The notes under the pieces are model-generated. The model did no database searches and was not told the origin of the DNA. It was given only the letters and a program-made list of their open reading frames with translations. From contig CP073340.1 in the NCBI GenBank assembly GCA_018141845.1, positions 645,001-709,000 on the forward strand: 64,000 bases of DNA, written 5' to 3'. The translations under genes and the position numbers were made by a program. Source of the DNA: Lachnospiraceae bacterium oral taxon 096. GTDB taxonomy: Bacteria > Bacillota > Clostridia > Lachnospirales > Lachnospiraceae. Of this stretch, positions 1 to 8,297 are shown piece by piece; the first letter of the stretch is position 1; each line of letters starts with the position of its first letter.

Positions 1-1716
1 GGTTTCCTTTCTCTCTCGCCTTCCCTTTTTTGTCTGCTCTGTTGGCTTTGGCTCTTCCTCTATTACTTCTTCCTCCTCTGCCTCATCTTCTAGATCATCT
101 TCGGATTCTTCTTCTGCAGACACCTTCTCTACGGGTTTTGGCTGTTCCTGTTCTGGTGAAAAATCAATTTCCTCAAAATCATCCTCTATTTCTTTCTCTT
201 CCTCGTAGGGAACCACTCCACTGAGTTGAGCAAGTTTTGGAAATCTCTGTATCATCTTTTCTCTGTGCTCTGGGCGATCTACCAAAATTAAAATCTTTCC
301 CTCATCAATGACAAGTTGATACAGCAAATCTGCAATGTCCTTTCTCATTCCTGAAGCACCTTCAATAATCAGATCCTTGTCACCAACTTTTTCCTCGATT
401 CCATCTTTACCCAATTTATTGAGTTTCTCTACACTAATTTTAGCCGCCCTCTTTGGGCTCTTGGTCTTTGTGTAAATTTCCTTCAGTTTTTCCTTTGCCT
501 CTTCAAGGCCTACAGCGGCGTCCTTAGCTGTAATCAACACACATGGATAGATGGTCTCTTCTTCCTCATCTAAATCCTCTATTTCTGGAGTAAAATCTTC
601 TTCTCCCTCATATACTTCTTGTGTCTCCACTTTTGTTGGATGCTCTTCTTTTGTCGGATCTTCAACATGGCGTGCAAGGATTTCCTTTAGGTCAGCAAGA
701 ACCTTTGTCTTGTCCTCCTCACTCTCCTTTACATCAACAGCTGCATTGGCAATATTATGAATTTCATGGCTAAGTTGCTCTTGCATTTCTTTTTCCTTCG
801 CCTCAAAATCCTCCTCTTGGTGATCCATCTTTTGTGTCTCTTCGATTCTCTCTGGCTCTGATGGCTCTGATTCCTGTACACTCTCTAGATAAGAAGAAGA
901 ATCAAATCTTGACTGTGCTTCGACATGGCCTTGTATTAGAGGAGTATTTTCCCTGTCCTCTGCGTCAGGTTCTGTATCCTGATTGTCCTCATCCGAGTCT
1001 ATATACTGCTCGGCATCATCATCAACTTCTTCCGCACGATAATCATCATTTGTAGAACTTGAAACTTCTTCCTCTGCTTCTTTAAGACGCTCCTCATAGT
1101 GCTCACGATTGTCAAGAAGTCCCTGCTGATAATCCGTCAGAGGCTTTCCCTCTCTTTTTGTCTTCAATTCAATGGCCTTGTCCACATACTTGCCAAGTCC
1201 AAACATCAACATAATATTGTCGCAAGCCTTTACACATTCTTCAGATCTTCCATCCTCATGATAGAGCTCTGCAAGCTCATAGAGCCATTTTTCATCAAGC
1301 TCTGCATCTGTGTACATTTCCAATGTATTGATCAACTGATCTCTTGGTGCACCCTTCTCCTTTAAAATCAAATAGCGCAGGATATAATTTCTTGAATCCT
1401 CTGGAGAAAGTTCATAAAATTCCTTATAAAAATTCTCGGCCTCAGCGACATTTCCCTCCTTAAGAGCCAATGTGGTCAGCTTATACAAAAGACGCTTTCC
1501 CTTCGCTGCCCGTTCATAGGCAAGCAATAAAATTTCCTTTGCCTCTGTGTATTCTTTATTCTTTTCATAGACTTCTGATACGATGGAGAGTAGGCTTGCA
1601 TTATGTACTCTTCTCCAATCTACGCTGTCTGCAATGCGAAGTGCCGTTTCATAGTCCCCCGACTTTACTGATTTTTTCAGTATATCCACCTTTACATTAA
1701 ATTCATACTTTTCCAT
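1..1716 (-). CDS. TPR-type protein with degenerate AAA-like domain, truncated by left edge
   Basis: An open frame starts at ATG 1716 and reaches base 1 without a stop, so 572 residues are visible and the C-terminus is missing. The first ~170 residues are helical repeats that read like TPRs (A-x3-A/Y patterns around EVYEKNKEYTEAKEILLLAYE and ELAELYHEDGRSEECVKACD). A long acidic, low-complexity stretch follows. After it comes a segment (about bases 210-545) resembling an AAA-type fold, in which the usual P-loop position reads IIEGASGMRKDIADLL and so lacks the GxxxxGK[ST] signature, followed by a hydrophobic strand ILILVD. A second acidic linker runs to the edge. It lies 27 bases after recR's start-side neighbour operon direction would end, i.e. 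downstream of recR. The function is not known; the AAA-like reading is inference. Confidence 0.75.
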   Translation of the reverse strand, partial: MEKYEFNVKVDILKKSVKSGDYETALRIADSVDWRRVHNASLLSIVSEVYEKNKEYTEAKEILLLAYERAAKGKRLLYKLTTLALKEGNVAEAENFYKEFYELSPEDSRNYILRYLILKEKGAPRDQLINTLEMYTDAELDEKWLYELAELYHEDGRSEECVKACDNIMLMFGLGKYVDKAIELKTKREGKPLTDYQQGLLDNREHYEERLKEAEEEVSSSTNDDYRAEEVDDDAEQYIDSDEDNQDTEPDAEDRENTPLIQGHVEAQSRFDSSSYLESVQESEPSEPERIEETQKMDHQEEDFEAKEKEMQEQLSHEIHNIANAAVDVKESEEDKTKVLADLKEILARHVEDPTKEEHPTKVETQEVYEGEEDFTPEIEDLDEEEETIYPCVLITAKDAAVGLEEAKEKLKEIYTKTKSPKRAAKISVEKLNKLGKDGIEEKVGDKDLIIEGASGMRKDIADLLYQLVIDEGKILILVDRPEHREKMIQRFPKLAQLSGVVPYEEEKEIEDDFEEIDFSPEQEQPKPVEKVSAEEESEDDLEDEAEEEEVIEEEPKPTEQTKKGRRERKET

Positions 1717-1742
1717 CGAAGTTCTCTCCCGTTTCCCTTTCT

Positions 1743-2339
1743 TTACAACTGCGTTCGCCCCTCTAAGGCTCTGAGTAATGTCACTTCATCGATGTATTCT
1801 AAATCTCCACCAACGGGCACACCACTGGCAATTCTTGATACCTTAATCCCCGTAGGCTTGACAAGTTTTGCAATATACATCGCCGTTGTCTCTCCCTCTA
1901 AGCTAGAATTTGTTGCAATAATCACTTCCTTGACATCTTTTTCCAGACGCACCATCAATTCCTTGAGCTTAATATCTGCTGGTCCAATGCCTAGCATAGG
2001 TGAAATCGCTCCATGTAACACATGATAGACTCCTGTATAGCGTCCTGTCTTTTCATAGGCCACAAGATCTCTTGTGTTTTCTACAACCATAATCGTCTGG
2101 TGATCTCTTGCATGGCTCTTGCAAATTGGACAAGTCTCCTCATCAGTAAGTGTAAAACACTCCTTACAATAACGAACATTTTCTTTGGCCTGCACAATAG
2201 TTCTTGCCAAAACATCTACCTGCTCCTTTGGCATATTCAGAATATGAAATGCCAGACGTTGTGCCGATTTTGCACCGACTCCAGGCAATCTCGACAATTC
2301 TTCAATTAATTTTGTGATATAACTGCTGTAGTAGTCCAT
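1743..2339 (-). CDS. recR: recombination mediator protein RecR
   Basis: RecR (198 residues, the usual length) acts with RecF and RecO to load RecA at gaps in duplex DNA. The sequence shows the N-terminal helix-hairpin-helix ([16 protein letters not shown], residues 15-30), a four-cysteine zinc finger (C58, C61, C70, C73) and a Toprim domain from about residue 80 with the VVENTRDL segment. Its start lies 3 bases after the ebfC stop, so the two are translated from one message with dnaX. The dnaX-ebfC-recR order is widely conserved in bacteria, which supports the call. Confidence 0.97.
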   Translation of the reverse strand: MDYYSSYITKLIEELSRLPGVGAKSAQRLAFHILNMPKEQVDVLARTIVQAKENVRYCKECFTLTDEETCPICKSHARDHQTIMVVENTRDLVAYEKTGRYTGVYHVLHGAISPMLGIGPADIKLKELMVRLEKDVKEVIIATNSSLEGETTAMYIAKLVKPTGIKVSRIASGVPVGGDLEYIDEVTLLRALEGRTQL

Positions 2340-2342
2340 CGC

Positions 2343-2690
2343 CTAGAAAGGAAGTCCCCCTCCCAAACCACCAGCGAGTTTGCCCATAGAATTTTTATTC
2401 GCCTCCTCTAGCTGACGCATAGCCTCATTCATTGCTGCCATAATCAAATCCTCTAACATCTCCACATCATCTGGATCCACAGCATCTTTATCTAAGTTGA
2501 CCTTAGTCACCTCTCTTTTTCCTGAGATGGTCACACTCACTACACCGCCTCCAGCAGTTGCGGTAAACTCCTTGGACTCAAATTCCTTCGCCTGCTCTTC
2601 CATTTGCTTTTGCATCTTTTGAGCCTGCTTCATCAAATTATTCATATTTCCTGGCATCATTCCTCCGCCAAATCCACCTCTTCTTGCCAT
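2343..2690 (-). CDS. ebfC: YbaB/EbfC family nucleoid-associated protein
   Basis: This is a 115-residue DNA-binding protein of the YbaB/EbfC family, which forms homodimers coating the nucleoid. A Gly/Met-rich start (RRGGFGGGMMPGNMNNLMKQAQKMQKQM) leads into the family's long helix, then the beta-sheet core (GGGVVSVTISGKREV) and a C-terminal helix ending in a Gly-rich tail. The gene sits between dnaX and recR, its conserved place in most bacteria (yaaK in Bacillus). Confidence 0.95.
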   Translation of the reverse strand: MARRGGFGGGMMPGNMNNLMKQAQKMQKQMEEQAKEFESKEFTATAGGGVVSVTISGKREVTKVNLDKDAVDPDDVEMLEDLIMAAMNEAMRQLEEANKNSMGKLAGGLGGGLPF

Positions 2691-2719
2691 TTGTATCCCT
2701 CCATTTTTCTTCTAGTCTT

Positions 2720-4282
2720 TTAGATATCTTCTATCTCTATTTTTGTATGTATAGCGTTCATTCCATCAACTATACTCTTGTATTCGGTTTCTTCTTGTTC
2801 CTTGCAACATCTTGCCTCAAAAGTAAAATGCTTTTGATACTCCTGTTCCACAATCTCACCAATCTCTGAAATTCTTTGCTCCGTAGCCCCCAACTTATAC
2901 AAAGTTTCATCGCTAAAGATAAGTTCAATGATCCCATCTCCATGAGTTTGAATACTCACATTCTCTAAAAGTTTTGCTCCAGGAGCACTCATTCTTGCCA
3001 CAAGATGGGGCCAATCATTTCTCAATTGAATAAAATCCTGATACTGTGCCTGTGGAAGTGTAATCACCTTCGGCTTTTCTTGCTCCTGTTCCTTTTTTTG
3101 TTCAGAAACAAAAGAAACCACCTGTCCACCTTCTTTTATACTTCTTTCTAACTTTTCAATGCGAGACAGCACAGATCCCACATCTTCTTCCATCTGTGGG
3201 GTCGAAAGTTTAATGATGGCAACCTCAAGCAAAACTCTCTTTTGGGGCGAATAGCGAATGCGTCCTGAAAGCTCACCAAAAATGCGAATATAGCGAACCA
3301 ATTCATTTTCTGATACCCCTTTGGCATCCTCAATCATCAATTGCATATTCTCTCTTGAGACATCGACAATGCCTTCTAGATCTTCGGCTGTTTTGACAAC
3401 CAATAGATTTCTCAAATACCACAAAAAATCAATTACAAACTGCCCAAGCTCTCGCCCCTGAATAACTAATTCTTCAATTACTTGCAATGACTGCGTAATT
3501 TGATCATTGACTACAAAACCAAAAAGTCTCGAATAGATTCCAATATCGGTTGCTCCCAAGGCATCCAAAACTTGGTCGTAACGAATCTCTCCCTCTGGAT
3601 AAAATGCTCTGCACTCATCCAATAAACTCAAGGCATCTCTCATCGCCCCATCAGCCATCTTTGCAATATAGGCAAGGGCCTTCTTTTCTATGGTAATCCC
3701 CTCAGCCAAAGAAAGCTCTTCTAGGCGATGCGTAATCGTCTCCACACTGATGCGTTTAAAGTCATATCGTTGACATCTTGATAACACGGTCACAGGAATT
3801 TTATGCACCTCTGTCGTCGCCAATATAAATATAACATATTCTGGTGGCTCTTCAAGCGTCTTCAAAAGTGCATTAAAAGCTCCATTGGAGAGCATATGCA
3901 CCTCATCAATAATAAATACTCGATATTTCCCCTGTGTCGGTGGATATTGTACTTGTTCCTTAATATCTCGAATATTATCCACACCATTATTTGATGCCGC
4001 ATCAATTTCTACAACATTCATTGATGACTCACTGGCAATGGCCTTACAAGTCTCACATTCATTGCAGGGGTTTCCATTTACTGGACGTTCGCAATTTACG
4101 GCCTTCGCCATAATCTTTGCCACACTCGTTTTTCCCGTTCCCCTTGTGCCACAAAACAAATAGGCATGTCCCACTCTCTGAGATACTACTTGATTCTTTA
4201 ATGTTCTACAAATGGCATCCTGCCCCTTCACTTCATCGAGTGTCTTTGGGCGCCATTTTCTATACAGTGCTGTATAAGACAT
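2720..4282 (-). CDS. dnaX: DNA polymerase III subunit gamma/tau
   Basis: DnaX is the ATPase motor subunit of the clamp loader. ATG 4282 (MSYTALYRKWRPKT) is chosen over an upstream in-frame GTG because GGAGG lies six bases before it. Visible in order are the P-loop GTRGTGKT (45-52), a zinc module (C64, C73, C76, C79), Walker B (FIIDEVHML), the sensor/SRC motif LSRCQRYDF, then domain III and a tau-like tail; 520 residues in all. At Q395-K397 the codons CAA AAA AAG hold the classical A AAA AAG slippery heptamer, and a -1 shift there would end after 25 codons (see findings). First gene of the dnaX-ebfC-recR unit, downstream of the SRP RNA terminator. Confidence 0.96.
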   Translation of the reverse strand: MSYTALYRKWRPKTLDEVKGQDAICRTLKNQVVSQRVGHAYLFCGTRGTGKTSVAKIMAKAVNCERPVNGNPCNECETCKAIASESSMNVVEIDAASNNGVDNIRDIKEQVQYPPTQGKYRVFIIDEVHMLSNGAFNALLKTLEEPPEYVIFILATTEVHKIPVTVLSRCQRYDFKRISVETITHRLEELSLAEGITIEKKALAYIAKMADGAMRDALSLLDECRAFYPEGEIRYDQVLDALGATDIGIYSRLFGFVVNDQITQSLQVIEELVIQGRELGQFVIDFLWYLRNLLVVKTAEDLEGIVDVSRENMQLMIEDAKGVSENELVRYIRIFGELSGRIRYSPQKRVLLEVAIIKLSTPQMEEDVGSVLSRIEKLERSIKEGGQVVSFVSEQKKEQEQEKPKVITLPQAQYQDFIQLRNDWPHLVARMSAPGAKLLENVSIQTHGDGIIELIFSDETLYKLGATEQRISEIGEIVEQEYQKHFTFEARCCKEQEETEYKSIVDGMNAIHTKIEIEDI

Positions 4283-4346
4283 CTGATTCCTCCACACACC
4301 TATTATAGTGCATATCCTCTATACACGCAAATAAATATCTCTATGC

Positions 4347-4376
4347 AAAAAAGCTGTCACACTCTCGTGCGACAGC
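4347..4376 (-). terminator. intrinsic terminator of the SRP RNA
   Basis: Read on the minus strand, GCTGTC pairs with GACAGC, with further pairs inside, around a short loop, and is followed directly by six T. It lies about 20 bases after the inferred 3' end of the SRP RNA and before the dnaX start, so it should end that transcript. Confidence 0.85.
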
Positions 4377-4393
4377 CCCATCTTTCTTTTTGT

Positions 4394-4655
4394 ACATCCT
4401 GCTTCGAGCACCGCTCACAAACGTTACCATGGCAGTAAGCTCAGCGACGGCGATCTCGCGGCACACGAAAGCTCCTGCTTAGTGCTGCTGCATTCCTGCC
4501 CTGACACAGTTCACAGGTTCCCGTTGCGCGGGGACCCTCGCGTCAACACCACTTGCCACGGGCAGCTTCACAAGCAAGCACCCTAGGCAGGACATCACCC
4601 CTGCTAAAGCGGATTGCAGGCTACAGGGCACCGCTATCTCCCCGGCTAGTACGAG
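4394..4655 (-). ncRNA. ffs: signal recognition particle RNA, large (Bacillus-type)
   Basis: This is the RNA core of the signal recognition particle, which binds Ffh and targets membrane proteins. Read on the minus strand it holds the Alu-domain start (GGTGCCCTGTAGCCTGCAAT, near 4615-4634) and the helix 8 Ffh-binding loop (TGTCAGGGCAGGAATGCAGC, about 4486-4506) with the GGAA tetraloop region. The 3' segment GCAGGATGT pairs with ATGTCCTGC near 4588-4596 to close helix 5. Length of about 260 bases fits the large type with an Alu domain. Ends are inferred from pairing and the flanking promoter and terminator, and may be off by some bases. Confidence 0.93.
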
Positions 4656-4659
4656 TTTG

Positions 4660-4688
4660 AGTATAACTTTACTCTCTATTTTTGTCAA
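4660..4688 (-). promoter_or_regulatory. near-consensus sigma-A promoter of the SRP RNA
   Basis: On the minus strand TTGACA (4688-4683) and TATACT (4665-4660) are separated by exactly 17 bases; the start would be near 4653, matching the inferred 5' end of the SRP RNA. The -35 box lies over the stop region of the upstream histidine kinase gene. Confidence 0.88.
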
Positions 4689-6994
4689 CTATTTTCATCC
4701 ATTAACGGGAAAGATAAAACTGCCTTAAATAAATCTCCATCAATGAGAATTTCAAATTCTCCTCCCTGTAACTTGGTCAATGAAGTGGCAATGGAAAGCC
4801 CCAATCCACTTCCTTCAGTTGTCCTTGAGACATCTCCTCGAACAAATCTCTCCGTCAACTCATCTGGTCGAATATTGAGTGGATTTGCTGAGATATTTTT
4901 CATTGTAAAGACTGCCATTTTCCCCTTGTGTGTCATTTCTACATAAACTCTTGAACCAAAAGCGGCATATTTATAGGCATTATTATATAAATTTTCCAAA
5001 ACTCTCCACAATCTGCGCCCATCTGCCAAAATCATCATCTGATCTGTTGGAAGCTCTGAGACAATGCTTAACTTTCTCTCCTCATATTTTTCTTCAAACT
5101 CCCCATTACTTTGCTGGACGAGTTCAACAAAGTCAAGTGGGCCCATCTCCAAACTAATATTTCCACTAGAAGCCTTACTTGCCTCCACCAAATCCTCTGT
5201 CAAATTCTTTAGATGTTGAGACTTTACATCTAAGATATTCAAATATTCACAAATTTTAGGGTCACTCGGCTTTTCTCTCTTAATGAGTGCCACATAATTA
5301 ATAATCGAAGTCAAAGGTGTCTTAATATCATGTGAGACATTGGTAATTAAGTCTGCCTTCATTCGCTCACTTTTTACTTGCTCCCCAATGGCAATTTCCA
5401 ATCCATGACTAATGTGATTTAAATTTTCTGCTAACACAGCCTCTTTTCCATCAAAGGCCTCAATCTCCAAGTGATAATCGGTATTCCCATCTGAAATTCT
5501 CTTAATCGCCTTTGCAATAAATTCTCTCTGTAATGCATTTTTATAGAGCTTATGAAAATAAATGCAATCTAAAAATAAAAGGCAAATCATAAGCAAAAAT
5601 CCCATAATTCTTGCTATCAAGGAAATGTCTTTGATAAAAAGATAGACAGCTATCGCCGTCCCAAAAATATTGACACAACAAAAAGCAATATAATTCTTGC
5701 TCAAACTGTGCATAAATGTCTGCGTCTCTGTATAGACTCCAAGTTCATCCTTGACATGCTTAATAAAGCTATTTTTCCACAAAACTCCTGCTCGCATAGC
5801 ACGAATAATAGAAAAATAAGTATAGAATATACAGAGATATCCGCCCAAAAAATGAAGCATTTTTCGAACAAAATTGAGTCTCCCCCTCGGAATGAAAACT
5901 TGAATCATCTGTATAATCACTTTATCACTCAAAAAACTCAAAAATACAATGACCACCAGACAAATTAAAACATTCGTTTCCACACCAATGCGGTCAAAGC
6001 GATAGACTATACGTGAGGACGCTCCATAGTAGGGAATTCCACTAATTTTCGTCATTCCCCAAAGTGTTGTCAACATTCCAATGCCCGCAATTGCCACAAT
6101 AACAATGCTGTAAAAATACCAATTTCTCTGCTGAGCATAACGCAAATTGGCTAAATAAAAATCGTCCTTTGCCGCATAGCTTGTATCCACAGCAATGGTA
6201 ATATTATAGGTATCCATCTTTAGATTTGCTGCCTGATCGGCAAGATAGAGCATATCATCGGGAACTTTGACCAAATTTGTATCGATGACAATACTATCTG
6301 AATCTAAACTTGCATACCGCCCAATGCTTTTTATATCTTCCATGCTCATAGCCTTTGCATTGGTATAGACCATCTGTCCATCACCATAGTCGAGGCGATA
6401 CTTGATATTGGTTGGTTCTCCTTTAAATATCTTATAGGCACGCAAATACCTTCCAATATGATCTAATGCCTCCCGAACCAAATCGTCCTTTGTCGCATAA
6501 TCATCTCCTGGTCCTTTGACCTGCCTTTGGTCGCTATAGGCCTTCCAATTGACTAAATAGCTCTTATCATCCTTTTGTGTCTCTGTATTTCTAACCACAT
6601 CATCTGAGGCCGCAGCTTTTAAATCTTCATCCAAATAAAAGCCACGCTTTTTGGCATAATTAAAGACATCGGCAATCGTATAGACATTATTTTCGCCCGG
6701 TCCAAGATTAATACTAAACACAGGTTTTTTTAAGTCAATCTTGTCGTCTGTCTCAAACATATCCTGATAATTCGTATAAGTAAAAACATCTCGTATAGCC
6801 GAATCAAAAGTAGCTACAAATGCTTTGGAATCCTCAAAATTTCCAGAATTCATCCAAAATATGCCCTTGGAAAAGTTGTCATTTGTATAAATCAAGCCAA
6901 CACCAACAACTAAAATAAACAATGCTAAAAAGTGAAGCAATAAAAAGATAAGCTTTCTTTTACTATAGCTTTCTCTGCTATTTTCTTCTTCCAT
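4685..6994 (-). CDS. multi-pass membrane sensor histidine kinase
   Basis: A 769-residue sensor kinase. ATG 6994 is used, with AGGAG six bases upstream, rather than the TTG just before it. The N-terminus has one membrane helix (about 14-36), a large outside domain to about 290, and then five or six more helices. A HAMP-like linker leads to the HisKA motif NVSHDIKTPLTSI (phospho-acceptor His). The ATPase domain shows the N box (LENLYNNAYKYA) and G2 box (GSGLGLSIA). The usual G1 DxGxG box is replaced by FTMKNIS, as in a known clostridial subgroup. It follows its response regulator by 9 bases. The signal sensed is unknown. Confidence 0.93.
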   Translation of the reverse strand: MEEENSRESYSKRKLIFLLLHFLALFILVVGVGLIYTNDNFSKGIFWMNSGNFEDSKAFVATFDSAIRDVFTYTNYQDMFETDDKIDLKKPVFSINLGPGENNVYTIADVFNYAKKRGFYLDEDLKAAASDDVVRNTETQKDDKSYLVNWKAYSDQRQVKGPGDDYATKDDLVREALDHIGRYLRAYKIFKGEPTNIKYRLDYGDGQMVYTNAKAMSMEDIKSIGRYASLDSDSIVIDTNLVKVPDDMLYLADQAANLKMDTYNITIAVDTSYAAKDDFYLANLRYAQQRNWYFYSIVIVAIAGIGMLTTLWGMTKISGIPYYGASSRIVYRFDRIGVETNVLICLVVIVFLSFLSDKVIIQMIQVFIPRGRLNFVRKMLHFLGGYLCIFYTYFSIIRAMRAGVLWKNSFIKHVKDELGVYTETQTFMHSLSKNYIAFCCVNIFGTAIAVYLFIKDISLIARIMGFLLMICLLFLDCIYFHKLYKNALQREFIAKAIKRISDGNTDYHLEIEAFDGKEAVLAENLNHISHGLEIAIGEQVKSERMKADLITNVSHDIKTPLTSIINYVALIKREKPSDPKICEYLNILDVKSQHLKNLTEDLVEASKASSGNISLEMGPLDFVELVQQSNGEFEEKYEERKLSIVSELPTDQMMILADGRRLWRVLENLYNNAYKYAAFGSRVYVEMTHKGKMAVFTMKNISANPLNIRPDELTERFVRGDVSRTTEGSGLGLSIATSLTKLQGGEFEILIDGDLFKAVLSFPLMDENS

Positions 6995-7003
6995 CAACTA
7001 CTC

Positions 7004-7696
7004 CTACTTGTCCACCTTATATCCAACGCCCCATACTACCTTTAAGTACCTTGGATCTTTTGGATTGATTTCAATTTTTTCTCGAATATGACGGATATGT
7101 ACAGCCACGGTATTATCAGCACCAATGGCCTTCTCATTCCAAATCTCCTCATAAATTTCATTGATCGAGAACACACGCCCTGCATTTTTCACTAACAGAC
7201 GCAAAATATTGTACTCAATTGGTGTCAATTTAATGAGTTCACCTGCAAGTGTCACTTCTTTATTGATATCATCAATACGTAAATCTCTGCAACAGAAAAC
7301 ACGAGAATCATCCTGTACACTCATATTGCCAAGCTGTGTATATCTTCTCAAGTGACTCTTTACTCTGGCCACAAGCTCTAGAGGGTTAAATGGCTTTGAC
7401 AAATAGTCATCCGCACCAATATTCAAACCTAAAATTTTATCTGCATCTTCTGACTTCGCAGAAAGGATAATAATCGGAATGGAGCTCGTCTCTCTCACCT
7501 TCAATGTTGTCCGAATACCATCCAGACCTGGCATCATCACATCAACAATCAACAAATCTATTTTTTCTTTCTCCATTAATTCCAACGCCTCATATCCATC
7601 ATATACACAGTAGACATCAAAACCTTCACCAGAAAGATAAATCTTTATTGCTTCTACAATTTCTTTATCATCATCACAAACCAATATTTTTTGCAT
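7004..7696 (-). CDS. OmpR/PhoB-family response regulator
   Basis: A 230-residue two-component response regulator, partner of the kinase directly downstream. ATG 7696 is preferred to ATG 7711 because GAGAGGA sits just before it. The receiver domain shows the acidic pocket D8-D10, phospho-acceptor D52 (LLIVDVMMPG) and the conserved Ser-Ala-Lys of SAKS. The C-terminal winged helix ends in RYLKVVWGVGYKVDK, typical of the OmpR family. A promoter lies 36 bases upstream. Its targets cannot be read from the sequence. Confidence 0.95.
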   Translation of the reverse strand: MQKILVCDDDKEIVEAIKIYLSGEGFDVYCVYDGYEALELMEKEKIDLLIVDVMMPGLDGIRTTLKVRETSSIPIIILSAKSEDADKILGLNIGADDYLSKPFNPLELVARVKSHLRRYTQLGNMSVQDDSRVFCCRDLRIDDINKEVTLAGELIKLTPIEYNILRLLVKNAGRVFSINEIYEEIWNEKAIGADNTVAVHIRHIREKIEINPKDPRYLKVVWGVGYKVDK

Positions 7697-7731
7697 ACTA
7701 TCCTCTCCCATCTATATCAAATTTTGCTTAC

Positions 7732-7760
7732 ATTGTACTGTATATCTTTCTCCTAGACAA
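7732..7760 (-). promoter_or_regulatory. promoter of the two-component system
   Basis: On the minus strand TTGTCT (7760-7755) and TACAAT (7737-7732) are 17 bases apart, placed just upstream of the response regulator start. Fit to the sigma-A consensus is good but not perfect. Confidence 0.6.
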
Positions 7761-7835
7761 TCATTTCTCCCTTTTTCCCTTTATTGTGGTAAAATAAATG
7801 CTGTTTATACTTACATTTTTTTGAGAGGAACTTTT

Positions 7836-8297
7836 ATGTCAAAATTTATGAAAGCTGCCATTGTGCAGGCAAAAAAAGCTTATGCTCTCGGCGAAGTACC
7901 CATTGGTTGCGTCATTGTAAAGGACAATCAAATTATTGCCAGAGGATACAATCGGCGCAGTATTGACCACAACACCTTGGCCCATGCCGAAATGATTGCC
8001 ATTAAAAAAGCTTGCAAAAAGCTCGGCGACTGGCGGCTCGAAGATTGTACCATGTACATCACGCTCGAGCCCTGCCCTATGTGTGCCGGTGCGATTGTGC
8101 AAGCTAGAATAAAAAATATTGTGATTGGTGCAATGAATGCCAAAGCTGGATGTGCTGGCTCGATCTTAGATCTTATGCACATCCAGCGTTTCAATCACCA
8201 AGTGGACACCCTTCTACTCGATGGAGAAATCCACGAAGAATGTGTCGAATTGCTCAAAAACTTTTTTAGAGAACTTCGACAAAAGAAATTAACATAA
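7836..8297 (+). CDS. tadA: tRNA adenosine(34) deaminase TadA
   Basis: TadA converts adenosine 34 of tRNA-Arg(ACG) to inosine. The 153-residue protein has the zinc deaminase signature H50-A-E52 and P79-C80-x2-C83 (LEPCPMCAGAI), followed by the family's KAGCAGS segment. ATG 7836 is chosen because AGAGGA lies upstream; a TTG at 7821 overlaps that site. Transcribed opposite to its neighbours; its last nine bases overlap the end of the convergent glucokinase gene. In Bacillus the same gene lies next to the SRP RNA and dnaX; here a two-component system separates them. (Not the Tad pilus ATPase of the same name.). Confidence 0.96.
   Translation: MSKFMKAAIVQAKKAYALGEVPIGCVIVKDNQIIARGYNRRSIDHNTLAHAEMIAIKKACKKLGDWRLEDCTMYITLEPCPMCAGAIVQARIKNIVIGAMNAKAGCAGSILDLMHIQRFNHQVDTLLLDGEIHEECVELLKNFFRELRQKKLT

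Noticed and set aside
4479..4688. A 69-residue minus-strand open frame
   Set aside because: It lies inside the SRP RNA and its promoter; the sequence is RNA, not protein.
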